Positions 35,326 to 43,697 of a stretch of 64,000 nt of DNA are shown here, one piece after another. Position 1 is the first letter of the stretch, and each line of letters begins with the position of its first letter. Below the pieces are notes generated by a model, which saw only the letters and a list, made by a program, of their open reading frames with translations, was not told where the DNA came from and did no database searches. The translations under genes and the position numbers were made by a program. Origin of the DNA: CAVSRC01 sp963762605 (GTDB taxonomy: Bacteria; Pseudomonadota; Alphaproteobacteria; Rhizobiales; Kaistiaceae); the NCBI GenBank assembly GCA_963762605.1, contig CAVXLJ010000019.1:404609-468608 (forward strand). The letters run 5' to 3'.

Positions 35326-36180
35326 TTGCCTGATTTTCCGTTGGTGGACGCCCATGTCCACCTCTACGACCCGGATGCGCTCGACTATCCCTGGATGAAG
35401 GGGGAGCCGATGCTCAATTCGCCGCATGGGTCTGCCGAGTACACGGCGGCGACTGATGGCGTGGCGGTGGACAAGCTGGTCTTCGTCGAGGTCGATGTCG
35501 CCGGCGGCCGGCACCTTGATGAGGCGGTATGGGTCGAGGCGGCGGCGCGCAACGACGCCCGCGTGCAGGCGATCGTTGCCTCCATGCCGCTTGAGATGGG
35601 GGCCGCGGCCGAACCGGATATTGCAGCCTTCGCCCGCATGCCCCTGGCGCGCGCGGTGCGCCGGCTGATCCAGGCCCATGCCGCCGAGCCCGGCTGGTGC
35701 CTGAGGCCGGAATTCATCGAAGGCGTGCGGCTGCTCGCCAAATACGATCTCGGCTTCGAGATCTGCATCTATCACGCGCAGATGGCGGATGCGATCGAAC
35801 TGGTGCGCCGCTGCCCCGAGGTGAACTTCATCCTCGACCATATCGGCAAGCCCGCAATCAAGGACGGCCTGCGCGAGCCATGGTGGAGCCGGATGCGCGA
35901 ACTGGCGGGCCTGCCCAATGTCGTCTGCAAGGTTTCCGGGGTGGTGAACGAGGCCGACCACGAGAGCTGGACCTACGACCAGGTCGCGCCCTATGTGGCC
36001 CATGCCATTGAATGTTTCGGATTCGACCGCGTCGCCTTCGGCGGCGACTGGCCGGTCGTGGGGTTGGTGACCCGCTATCCGGACTGGGTGGCGGTCGTCG
36101 ACCGGGTGACCGCCGGCGCATCGCCTGCGGATCTACGCAAGCTCTATCGCGACACGGCGATCGGCTATTACCGGCTGTAG
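35326..36180 (+). CDS. COG3618-type amidohydrolase (sugar lactonase-like)
   Basis: A 284-aa TIM-barrel amidohydrolase of the Amidohydro_2 family (L-fuconolactonase and L-rhamnonolactonase relatives). Metal-binding VDAHVHLYDPDAL opens the protein; FILDHIGKPAIKDG and AFGGDWPVV carry later catalytic residues. TTG at 35326 with GAGGGGATC before it is chosen, because family proteins start at (M)PDFPLVDAH and the upstream frame runs through a palindromic repeat. A lactonase would supply aldonic acid to the dehydratase at 29125, though the gene is about 4.4 kb away with an unrelated gene between. Confidence 0.85.
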   Translation: MPDFPLVDAHVHLYDPDALDYPWMKGEPMLNSPHGSAEYTAATDGVAVDKLVFVEVDVAGGRHLDEAVWVEAAARNDARVQAIVASMPLEMGAAAEPDIAAFARMPLARAVRRLIQAHAAEPGWCLRPEFIEGVRLLAKYDLGFEICIYHAQMADAIELVRRCPEVNFILDHIGKPAIKDGLREPWWSRMRELAGLPNVVCKVSGVVNEADHESWTYDQVAPYVAHAIECFGFDRVAFGGDWPVVGLVTRYPDWVAVVDRVTAGASPADLRKLYRDTAIGYYRL

Positions 36181-36387
36181 GCCGGAGATTCGGGGGCAGG
36201 CCACTCGGTTCGGCCGCTGGCCGGCGATGTCCGAAACGCGGGGCTGAAGCGGACGAACGCGGCAGCCGGCACAAAGCGTCGCCGGCATTCTGTGGCGTCT
36301 ATCTTGTCAGGCTGGCTTAGGTGTATGAACGGCGCCCCGCCTTCGTCGGCAACGACGTCAACGACCTCCAGCCATAGAACACCCACC

Positions 36388-36894
36388 ATGCCTTTCTCGA
36401 TCTATCAGGCCGCCATCCCGGTCTACGTCCGTCGGCTCGAAGCCCTCGCGGCCATTCTCGACAAGGCGGCGACCTACGCCGCCGACCGCAAGATCGATCC
36501 CGCTGCGCTTATTGCAGCACGCCTCTACCCGGACATGTTGCCGCTCGGTCGCCAGGTCCCGATAGCATGTGGCCACGCCATTCGCGGGGCGATGCGGCTT
36601 GCCGGGTTGGAGCCGACAAACCTTGAAAGCAAGTCCGATTCATTCGACGACCTCAAGGCCGCAATCGCCAAGACCAAGGAGCTGTTGGGCGGCATAGGGC
36701 CTGAGAAGATGGAAGGGGCGGCGGACCGCGACATCACCTTCCCGCTCGGCGATCGCAAGGTGACCATGAAAGGCGCGGACTACCTGCTCCACTTCTCGAT
36801 GCCGAACTTCTATTTTCACGTCACCACCGCCTACGACATCCTCCGCCACAACGGGTTGGAAATCGGCAAGTCGGATTTCATGGGCGGCGCGTAA
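36388..36894 (+). CDS. DUF1993 family protein
   Basis: A 168-aa DUF1993 protein of the DinB/YfiT-like four-helix bundle type, starting SIYQAAIPVYVRRLEALAAI with the conserved YPDMLPL and AGLEP...SFDDLKAAIAKT. It lacks a signal peptide. DinB-like bundles bind a divalent metal through three His and may act as thiol-dependent transferases; here candidate His are in GHAIR, LLHFS and YFHVTTAYD. No function is known for DUF1993. Stand-alone gene. Confidence 0.88.
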   Translation: MPFSIYQAAIPVYVRRLEALAAILDKAATYAADRKIDPAALIAARLYPDMLPLGRQVPIACGHAIRGAMRLAGLEPTNLESKSDSFDDLKAAIAKTKELLGGIGPEKMEGAADRDITFPLGDRKVTMKGADYLLHFSMPNFYFHVTTAYDILRHNGLEIGKSDFMGGA

Positions 36895-37174
36895 GGCATT
36901 CCTTTCCCCACACGGATACGCCTTATGCTCAATGCCCTGGCACAAGGCGGTGAGCGTGGAGCAGACGTTGACCGGCTGGCCCGGCACGCCTGAAATCCTT
37001 CGGCTTCGTCGCGGACAGGCCGCAGGGCTGCAAGATCACCGAATTGGGCAGGCTGGCGACGGCGATGTCCACTGTGAGGCCGGCAGCGGAGATCGAACAG
37101 CCCCACTAGCCGTCGTGCACGGTACGGGCTAGAAGCCTCGCGCACTCTGCATCCCTCGATTCAGGAGAACGATT
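36895..37174 (+). other. Intergenic stretch with a possible regulator remnant
   Basis: In one plus-strand frame, 36988-37109 reads PARLKSFGFVADRPQGCKIT then ELGRLATAM and a stop, resembling the wing of a helix-turn-helix protein (yGfv...g.kiTeLGr). No start or N-terminal half fits in that frame, so it may be a decayed gene. Nothing else is apparent here. Confidence 0.3.
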
Positions 37175-37540
37175 TTGGCGGCAACGAAGAAGTTGGGCAA
37201 ATCTACCGATAAGGCGGTTCGTCCGGTGAAAGACGCCCTTTCCAAGTCAGCACTCATCAAGCTCATCGCTGAAGAAAATGGCCTCACCCGCAGCGCAGCG
37301 GTGGGTGTCTTTGCCACGCTGGAGAAGACGATTTTGGGATCGATTCATCCGCGCGGCGTGGGAGAATTCACACTGCCCGGACTGTTGAAGGTCACGTTGC
37401 GCAAGGTGCCCGCCCGCAAAGCAGGAACGTTGATCCGTAACCCCGCCACCGGCGAAATGATGAAGGGTGCTGCCAAGCCGGCAAGCGTCCGGGTGAAGAT
37501 TCGCGCTCTGTCGAAATTGAAAGCGGCAGCGGCCCCGTAG
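37175..37540 (+). CDS. HU-family DNA-binding protein
   Basis: A 121-aa protein with an HU/IHF-type core: ALSKSALIKLIAEENGLTRS, helix 2 then FTLPGLLKVTLRKVPARKAG and RNPATGEMM, where the Pro-containing beta arm contacts DNA. A 24-residue Lys-rich N-terminal extension and a basic tail exceed normal HU length (about 90 aa). The start is TTG at 37175, with AGGAG 8 bases before. HU-like proteins bend DNA in the nucleoid. A GCGACCCG/CGGGTCGC hairpin (37626-37649) follows downstream. Confidence 0.85.
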   Translation: MAATKKLGKSTDKAVRPVKDALSKSALIKLIAEENGLTRSAAVGVFATLEKTILGSIHPRGVGEFTLPGLLKVTLRKVPARKAGTLIRNPATGEMMKGAAKPASVRVKIRALSKLKAAAAP

Positions 37541-37683
37541 ACCCGGCGGCATCGGCCAGACCGTAAGCAAGCATTGGCGCGCACCCGGCCCAACCGGAAA
37601 ATGCGCGCATTGTTGCCTGGGCTGAGCGACCCGCCGGCCGACGGGTCGCGCACGGGTGATCCATTAGCTGGAGACGATCGGAT

Positions 37684-37860
37684 ATGACCAAGGAAAGACT
37701 GCTGGCGGCGCTCGACAGGCCGCGGTCGGTCAACGCGGTCCTGAGGATTGTGGATCCGGGGAGCTCCAACGTCGACACCGTCCAGACTCTGCTCATGGAG
37801 ATGCGCGAGGACGGGTTGGTCAAGTTCGACATCAACAAGGGGCTCTGGTCGCGCGCGTGA
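37684..37860 (+). CDS. Small 58-aa protein, helix-turn-helix-like
   Basis: A short frame, MTKERLLAALDRPRSVNAVL...SSNVDTVQTLLMEMREDGLV then KFDINKGLWSRA. The periodicity of hydrophobic residues and the ending (LLMEM..DGLVKFD..KGLW) resemble a small winged helix. GGAG lies 10 bases before the ATG. Codon third positions are G/C-rich, as in local genes. I do not know a named family. It lies after the HU gene and may be read with it. Confidence 0.6.
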   Translation: MTKERLLAALDRPRSVNAVLRIVDPGSSNVDTVQTLLMEMREDGLVKFDINKGLWSRA

Positions 37861-38255
37861 CCGTTGATGCGGGTGCCTGACGTCCGTTCCGGGTCGATCG
37901 CCTGCATCAATTCCGCGTCGCTGACCAAACCGAGATCGCGGACCGCTGGATCGATCTGGTGCGCGAGTTCGCGACCGCCACCAAGCGCCATGGGTGAAAT
38001 GAGCGGCGCGGCAATCCCACCCGAACTGATTGAGCACGTCGAAGACATTCCCGATGTTCGGGTCCCAGGCCAGGGTCCGGGCTGCGCTCGGCTCGGCGTG
38101 GTGGGCAACTTCGCGCGAGACGCACGCGCGAGTTCCTTGTCCCCCTGATGATACATGCCGGCGACAGCGCCGAGGATCATGGGCGTGGAGAGGTCGCGAA
38201 TTGGTCCGTAGCGTTCTTGGCCGCGCGCTTCAGCGGCCTCGGCAACGGCGCACAT
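37861..38255 (-). pseudogene. Decayed or multiply frameshifted gene remnant
   Basis: On the minus strand three coherent pieces lie in different frames: AEARGQERYGPIRDLSTPMI/LGAVAGMYHQGDKELAR, then SAARTLAWDPNIGNVFDVLN/QFGWD, then GGRELAHQIDPAVRDLGLVS/DAELMQAIDPER. Each looks coding, but no single frame joins them and no start is clear. I recognise no family. This could be a pseudogene or a gene with several sequence errors. Confidence 0.35.
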
Positions 38256-38283
38256 CTCCGCGTTCTCGCCACCCGGAGCGCGC

Positions 38284-38314
38284 CCCCAAAATACTGAAAG
38301 ATATCGCCTTTCAG
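38284..38314 (-). terminator. Terminator downstream of tRNA-Ser
   Basis: Minus strand: CTGAAAG GCGATAT CTTTCAG (complement of 38294-38314) followed by TATTTTGG. A 7-bp stem with a T-rich tail 15 bases beyond the tRNA end fits an intrinsic terminator. Confidence 0.6.
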
Positions 38315-38328
38315 CGGCGCCAAGGGTC

Positions 38329-38421
38329 TGGCGGAGAGGATGGGATTCGAACCCACGATACGGCTTTAGACCATATACCCGCTTAGCAGGCGGGCGCCTT
38401 CGACCACTCGGCCACCTCTCC
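38329..38421 (-). tRNA. tRNA-Ser (anticodon GCU)
   Basis: Minus-strand sequence GGAGAGGTGGCCGAGTGGTC begins the acceptor and D arms. The anticodon stem-loop is CCCGC CTGCTAA GCGGG, anticodon GCT, reading AGC and AGT serine codons. A long variable arm follows (about 20 nt), then the T arm GTGGGTTCGAATCCCAT and acceptor end CCTCTCC with discriminator G. The 3' CCA is encoded (38329-38331). All class II features are in place. Confidence 0.97.
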
Positions 38422-38642
38422 TTGGCCCCCGCAATAGCCGAGCCCGTGTGGTGCGGGCAAGGGAATATCCGCGTTTCATGGCCGCGCCGGCCGCGCGGGC
38501 AGGTCCGCTTGCTGGCGCCGATCCAGCGAATCGCGGGGAGCGGCCGGATTTCCGCGGCTCGCCAAAAGTTTCGGTTGCCTCGCTCGTCGCGCTTGCGCTA
38601 ACGCCAGTGCCGCCGATATGCCGCACACTAGGACCCGCCGCC

Positions 38643-39530
38643 ATGAACGCCGCTGATCCAGTAGCTCACAAGATTGTCTGGGTCGCGTCCTACCCCAAGT
38701 CCGGGAACACCTGGATGCGGGTGTTTCTCTACCATCTCGTCCGCATTGTCGGCGGGTATGGGGACGATCACGACGACCTGGACAATCTGCAGCGCATCGG
38801 TGGCGCGGAGGCGGGCCGCATCGACCTCTTCGAGCGCTTTCTTGGAACACCGATGATTGGCGCGCCGTTTGAACGGATTTCGGCCGTTCGCCCGCAGGTT
38901 CAGGCAGCCATCGCAGCGGAAGTCGATGGCGTCGTCTTCAGCAAGACGCACGCCGCCCTGGGCCTGGCGGCCGGCGTTCCGACGATCGATTTCGCATCCA
39001 CGGCCGGCGCCGTCTATGTCGTGCGCAATCCGCTCGACATCGTTGCCTCGCTCAGCGCCCATTTCGGCCTTTCGCTGGATGAGGCCATCGACCGGATGTG
39101 CATGGAGAACTGTGTCTTTTCGCCCAGCGCGGCGCTCGCTCCCGAGTTCTGGGGCTCGTGGAGCCAGAATGTCGGAAGCTGGACCGGCCAGCCGAACCCG
39201 GGGATCCTGCCGGTACGCTACGAGGACATGTTGGCGATGCCGAAGGCAGTCTTCCGCACGGTGGCAGATTTTGTCCGCCAGCCGGCAACCGACCAGCAGC
39301 TGGCAACCGCGATTCGGCTCTCCTCGTTCAAGCGCCTCAAGGACATCGAGCAGGAGCGGGGGTTCTCCGAGGCCGTGCGCGAAGGACAGCCCTTCTTCCG
39401 CGAGGGCCGTGCCGGCGGTTGGCGCGGCGCTCTGTCGAAGGAGCAGATTGGCCGGGTGGTCACCGCCCACCAGGAGCAGATGCGCCGGGTTGGCTACATG
39501 ACCGAGGAATTGGCGCAGCTGATTCCCTGA
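38643..39530 (+). CDS. Sulfotransferase family protein
   Basis: A 295-aa PAPS-dependent sulfotransferase-fold protein. The 5'-phosphosulfate loop is SYPKSGNTWMR (about residues 16-26), the 3'-phosphate segment is YVVRNPLDIVASLSAHFG, RYEDML follows, and the C-terminal REGRAGGWRGALS is the PAPS-clamping GxxGxW motif. The enzyme transfers sulfate from PAPS to a hydroxyl or amine; the acceptor is unknown. ATG at 38643 matches the domain start. It lies between tRNA-Ser and the porin gene with no obvious partner or PAPS-synthesis gene nearby. Confidence 0.88.
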   Translation: MNAADPVAHKIVWVASYPKSGNTWMRVFLYHLVRIVGGYGDDHDDLDNLQRIGGAEAGRIDLFERFLGTPMIGAPFERISAVRPQVQAAIAAEVDGVVFSKTHAALGLAAGVPTIDFASTAGAVYVVRNPLDIVASLSAHFGLSLDEAIDRMCMENCVFSPSAALAPEFWGSWSQNVGSWTGQPNPGILPVRYEDMLAMPKAVFRTVADFVRQPATDQQLATAIRLSSFKRLKDIEQERGFSEAVREGQPFFREGRAGGWRGALSKEQIGRVVTAHQEQMRRVGYMTEELAQLIP

Positions 39531-40005
39531 AGCCGAAGCTGATTCTGCAACGGCGTTTTGCGACTGCGGCGCGGTCGGCCTGGATCGATACCCCCGGAAA
39601 AGCTGCCAGTGGCAGCGTCCGAATGCGCCCGGCGCGTCGCGCGGAATTGCCTATTGTCATGGAAATTCAATGATTTAGCGTGCCGCGGGATGGGTCTCGC
39701 AAGGCTCCCTGGCGGTGCGTGATTATTTTGCCACGGCGCCGACAAAATGGACACGAACGCCCTGTTTTCAGGCGTTTTCGCATTGCGACGGCATGCCGTT
39801 TCGATAAGGTGCCAATTGCGAAACGCGGGGACCCCGCGTGACGTGTTGGTCGGTCGGATCACCCTGGGGTGGTGACGGAATCCGGGCCAACTCGCGGGGA
39901 TCGGGACAGACGAGCGGGCGCTCAACAATACCGGAAATCGAAAGAGATCCGGGAGCATCGGCGAGAACGAACCTGCCCCTTAAAACATGGTTTGGAGGTC
40001 AGGAT
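39531..40005. other. Porin upstream region
   Basis: A 475-bp gap with no supported gene. It contains a GGGGACCCCGCG palindromic patch near 39826 and the leader of the porin gene with a strong TGGAGG site (39992-39997) before ATG 40006. Long leaders are usual for regulated outer-membrane porin genes; promoter elements are not clear enough to place. Confidence 0.4.
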
Positions 40006-41068
40006 ATGAAGCTTAAGACCTTACTTCTCAGCAGTGCGGCGGCGTTCGCGTTCGTCGGTGCTGCTCAGGCGGCCGATCTTTCGGTTGCTGAGCCGGTTGA
40101 ATACGTCAAGGTTTGCGACGCGTTCGGCGCTGGCTACTGGTACATCCCGGGCAGCGACACCTGCCTGAAGATCGGTGGCTTTGTTCGTGAGAACATCAAC
40201 TTCCACGACGTCAAGGGTGTCGGCGCAGTCGCATTCGGCCGGATGGGATTTCGTGACGAGTGGCGACGTGCAGGTCACGGCCAAGTCGATGACCGAGTAC
40301 GGCCCGTTGACGGCCTACGTCGAGTTCCAGTCGGACTCGAATAACGCGCAGACGAACTTCGACCAGAACGTCTACTCCGACGACATGTATCTGTCGCTCG
40401 GCATGCTGCTGGCTGGCCGCACCGCATCGGTTTACGACTACTCCGGCGGCTTCACCATCAACGGGACGAACTACGACTCCGATCATTGGGCCGATCAGGT
40501 TCGCCTGACCTGGGCGATGAGCGGCTTCGGCATCCAGCTGGCCATCGAAGATCCGCGTGACCGTTGGGGCAGCAACCTCTCGACGAGCTACAGCATGCCG
40601 AACATCGTCGGCAATATCTCGTTTGCGCAGGGTCATTGGTCTGCCCAGCTGTCCGGCGGCTTTGCCGAGACGACTTACGGCTCGGGCTTCGGCGTTCAGC
40701 TCGGCACGACCATCAAGCTCGACTCGATCGCACCTGGCGATCAGTTGATGTTGAAGGCGGCCTGGGCTGGAAACCAGGTGTGGAGCTTCGCCGCTTCGAC
40801 CGGTGCGGTGGGCGCGTCGACTGGCAGCATCTGGAGCGCGGCTGCGTCGTTCCAGCACTTCTGGTCTCCCACTCTGTCGTCGGCGGTCACTTGGGGCTAC
40901 TTCAGCCAGAGCGGTGGATCGAAGCTTAACGGCAACCAGGTCATCGGCAACTTGGTGTGGTCGCCTGTCACCGGCTTCATGGCTGGCGTCGAAGGTACCT
41001 ACACGAAGCTCAGCTCCTCCACGTCCGCCACTTGGGGCGTCTTGGTCCGCTTGCAGCGTAGCTGGTAA
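40006..41068 (+). CDS. Porin, Omp2/Porin_2 family (frameshifted)
   Basis: An outer-membrane beta-barrel porin. It opens with MKLKTLLLSSAAAFAFVGAA...QAADLSVAEPVEYVKVC, the signal peptide and Porin_2 start seen in Brucella Omp2, then DTCLKIGGFVRENI. At 40237-40238 one extra G (ATTCGGCC for ATTCGCC) breaks the frame. After its removal it reads AGWDFVTSGDVQVTAKSMTE and continues through barrel strands to VLVRLQRSW, ending in the aromatic Trp expected for outer-membrane insertion. The whole is about 353 aa, a normal porin length. A strong terminator follows 33 bp after the stop. Confidence 0.93.
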
Positions 41069-41100
41069 TCCCGGCACGCCTGAAGCTTAGCTGACTATCG

Positions 41101-41137
41101 GGACCCGGCGGAGCAATCCGCCGGGTCCTTCATTTTT
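41101..41137 (+). terminator. Rho-independent terminator of the porin gene
   Basis: A perfect 12-bp stem, GGACCCGGCGGA (41101-41112) / TCCGCCGGGTCC (41117-41128), with loop GCAA, is followed by TTCATTTTT. It is the clearest terminator in the window. Bases 41138-41418 hold no gene. Confidence 0.9.
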
Positions 41138-41418
41138 GGCGGCGCGGACGGCCCGGGCTTCGTCACCGTGCGGGCGGGTCGTGGGGACTGTGGCCTCGTG
41201 GGCAGCGGCGAGACGGCGCCGGCACGGCGGCAATGGGGTGCCTTCGACTGCGACGAACACGGCACGAAAAGGCCGTTTTCGGGTGCCGGGGATCGCTTGA
41301 CGACATATGGCCGATGGTGGCATCCGGGTAAGCAGATGCGCGGCCGGCCATGTGTGGAACCTGGGGCGGGTTTGCGGCGGTCTGCGGTGAGGTGCTGAAC
41401 GCGGGAATCGTGCGGGCC

Positions 41419-43551
41419 ATGAACTGGCAGAGATGGATTCGCCCTGGATTGGTCATCACGATCCTGGTCGCCCTGATCGCCGTCATCGCCAGGAGCGGAT
41501 CGATCGGGCGCGAACTCGCCGGCGAGGTCAATGCCAGCCTTGCCGCCAAGGGGCAGGCGTGGGCGACCGCAGATGCTTCCGCGCGCGATATCACCATCAG
41601 GGGCACAGCGCCGACGCCGGAATCGCAGCAGGCGGCACTTCGCCTGGCGCAGGCCGTGCCCGGTGTCCATTCCGTGGCGGATCGCACCAGCCTCCTGCCG
41701 ATCGCGTCGCCCTATGTCTGGGACGCCGGCCGCTCCGGCAGCAAAGTTACGCTGACCGGTTCCGTGCCTTCCGAGGGATTTCGCGTGTCGCTCCTTGCGG
41801 CCGCCAGGCGCGCTTTGCCTCAGGCGGAGATCGTCGACCAGATGGTGCCCGCGCGCGGAGCGCCGGATGGATTCCGGGCGGCCGTCGCCTTCGCGCTGTT
41901 GCGCCTGGCGGATCTGGCCGAGGGAAGAGTCACCCTGACCAATTCGACGCTCGTCGTTCAAGGCGCGGCGCGCAACGCCCAGGCATATGCCGCGGCGGGC
42001 GCGGCGTTGCGCGACAATGTTCCGCCAGCAATCAAGCTGGGACCGGTCGATATCCAGCCGGCGCGCGCCGATCCGTTCGTCTGGTCGGCGAATTTCGACG
42101 GCTCATCGGTTGTGCTGGCCGGCTTCGTCCCGAACGATGTCGTGCGCGAATCGCTGGTCGCGGCGGTGAAGGCGACACTGGCCGGTGTGCCGGTCGACGA
42201 CCGGATGGCGATCGCCTCGGGCGATCCGCCGGGATTTGCGGAAGCCGCGGCGTTCGCCATCGGAGAACTGGACCGTCTCCGCCACGGCGGCGTAACCCTT
42301 GACGGGCTCAAGCTCGACGTGGCCGGCGACGCCAAGTCGGTCGACGACTACGAGGCGGCGCTTGCCAGCCTCGGCGGTGCGCTGCCCGAAGGAATGCAGG
42401 TGGTCGACACCGAGATAACACCGGCCACGGTGTCACCCTATTTCTGGAAGGCCGAGCGAAGCGATGCTCGCATTGTGCTCACCGGCTACGTGCCCGGTCC
42501 GCGAGCCCGCGCCGAGGTCACGGCTCTGGCGCAATCGCTGTTTGCCGGCGATGCGATCGACCAGCGGATGCGGGTTGCTGCCGGCGAGCCGCGTATGGAC
42601 TGGCTGGGCGGCATCAAGTTCGCGCTCGGCCAGCTCGCGAAGCTGAGCCATGGCTCGGTCGAACTCGGCGACAAGACCTATTCCGTCGCCGGCGAGGCGG
42701 CGAGTTCCGATGCGTTCATCGCGCTGGCCAACGTGACCGGACGGACCTTGCCGGCCAGCCTGACTCTGCAGCAGGCCGATATCGTGCCACCGCGTGTTTC
42801 TCCCTACAGCTTCACCGCCGAGCGACAGGGCACCGGCATCGTGCTCGGCGGCAACGTCGCCAGCCAGACGGAGCACCAGCGGATTCTCGACGCGGTCCAT
42901 CGCAAGTTTGGAACGGCCGCCGTCGATGATCGCCTGACCTTTGCCAGCGGAGCGCCGGAGGGGTTTGCCGCGGCCAGCGTGGCAGTCGTCCAGGCTCTCA
43001 GTCGCCTGTCGGGCGGCAAGGCAACGATCGTCGACAGTGCCGTGACCGTGTCCGGCTACACCTATTACCCTGCGGCGGTAGGCATGATTGCCGCGGAACT
43101 CAAGTCGGGATTGCCGGACGGATTCACCGTTGCCACGGACGCCATCGCGTCGCGGCAGGATGATCAGCCGGTCACCGCCAATCAGTGCAGCGACCTGATG
43201 CAAGCGGTGCTCACGGCTGGCGGCATCGGATTCGACGGCGGCAAGTCGGCGTTGACCGGCGACAGCGAGGGCATCCTCGACCGTGCCTCGGCGGTCATCG
43301 CCCGCTGCCCGGATGCCGGGGTCGAGGTGGGCGCACATAGCGATTCCGACGGCTCGGCGGCGAAGAACCACGAACTGACGCAGACACGTGCCGAGGCCAT
43401 CGTCGAATATCTGGTGGCCGCCGGCGTCAAACGCGAACGCCTGACGGCGGTGGGCTACGGCGAAACCAAGCCGGTTGCCGACAACGCGAGCGCGGCGGGC
43501 AAGGCCGCCAATCGGCGCATCGAGTTCACCTTCACCGAACCGGCGGGCTGA
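41419..43551 (+). CDS. BON-repeat protein with C-terminal OmpA domain
   Basis: A 710-aa protein anchored by one N-terminal helix (about residues 9-25). After a first BON-like unit it has four tandem units of about 121 residues, starting at about 97 (SPYVWDAG), 217 (DPFVWSAN), 338 (SPYFWKAE) and 460 (SPYSFTAE). Each has V.L.G.VP and later a PxGF..A..FA...L..L.G signature. The C-terminus (about 588-710) is an OmpA domain with VEVGAHSDSDGSAAKNHELT and RAEAIVEYLVAAGVKRERL, which binds peptidoglycan. A periplasmic bridge from inner membrane to the wall is inferred. It is followed 5 bp later by a 46-aa membrane gene. Confidence 0.88.
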   Translation: MNWQRWIRPGLVITILVALIAVIARSGSIGRELAGEVNASLAAKGQAWATADASARDITIRGTAPTPESQQAALRLAQAVPGVHSVADRTSLLPIASPYVWDAGRSGSKVTLTGSVPSEGFRVSLLAAARRALPQAEIVDQMVPARGAPDGFRAAVAFALLRLADLAEGRVTLTNSTLVVQGAARNAQAYAAAGAALRDNVPPAIKLGPVDIQPARADPFVWSANFDGSSVVLAGFVPNDVVRESLVAAVKATLAGVPVDDRMAIASGDPPGFAEAAAFAIGELDRLRHGGVTLDGLKLDVAGDAKSVDDYEAALASLGGALPEGMQVVDTEITPATVSPYFWKAERSDARIVLTGYVPGPRARAEVTALAQSLFAGDAIDQRMRVAAGEPRMDWLGGIKFALGQLAKLSHGSVELGDKTYSVAGEAASSDAFIALANVTGRTLPASLTLQQADIVPPRVSPYSFTAERQGTGIVLGGNVASQTEHQRILDAVHRKFGTAAVDDRLTFASGAPEGFAAASVAVVQALSRLSGGKATIVDSAVTVSGYTYYPAAVGMIAAELKSGLPDGFTVATDAIASRQDDQPVTANQCSDLMQAVLTAGGIGFDGGKSALTGDSEGILDRASAVIARCPDAGVEVGAHSDSDGSAAKNHELTQTRAEAIVEYLVAAGVKRERLTAVGYGETKPVADNASAAGKAANRRIEFTFTEPAG

Positions 43552-43556
43552 CGGCC

Positions 43557-43697
43557 ATGCTTTTTGTGATTGCAGCCTACTGGCCGTTCCTGCTGATCAC
43601 ACTGCTGATCGGTGTCGCCATCGGCTGGTGGTACCAGGATCAGCGGGCGGTCGACGATCTCACGGCGTGGCTGGAGCGGGAGCCGGACGACCCATGA
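43557..43697 (+). CDS. 46-aa membrane protein in the BON/OmpA unit
   Basis: A very short frame MLFVIAAYWPFLLITLLIGV/AIGWWYQDQRAVDDLTAWL. One membrane helix (about residues 5-24) ends at a WWY interface and is followed by a charged cytoplasmic-type tail. It starts 5 bp after the stop of the BON/OmpA gene, and its own stop overlaps the start of the next gene (ATGA at 43694-43697). The tight packing between two membrane genes argues that it is real. No family is recognised. Confidence 0.75.
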   Translation: MLFVIAAYWPFLLITLLIGVAIGWWYQDQRAVDDLTAWLEREPDDP

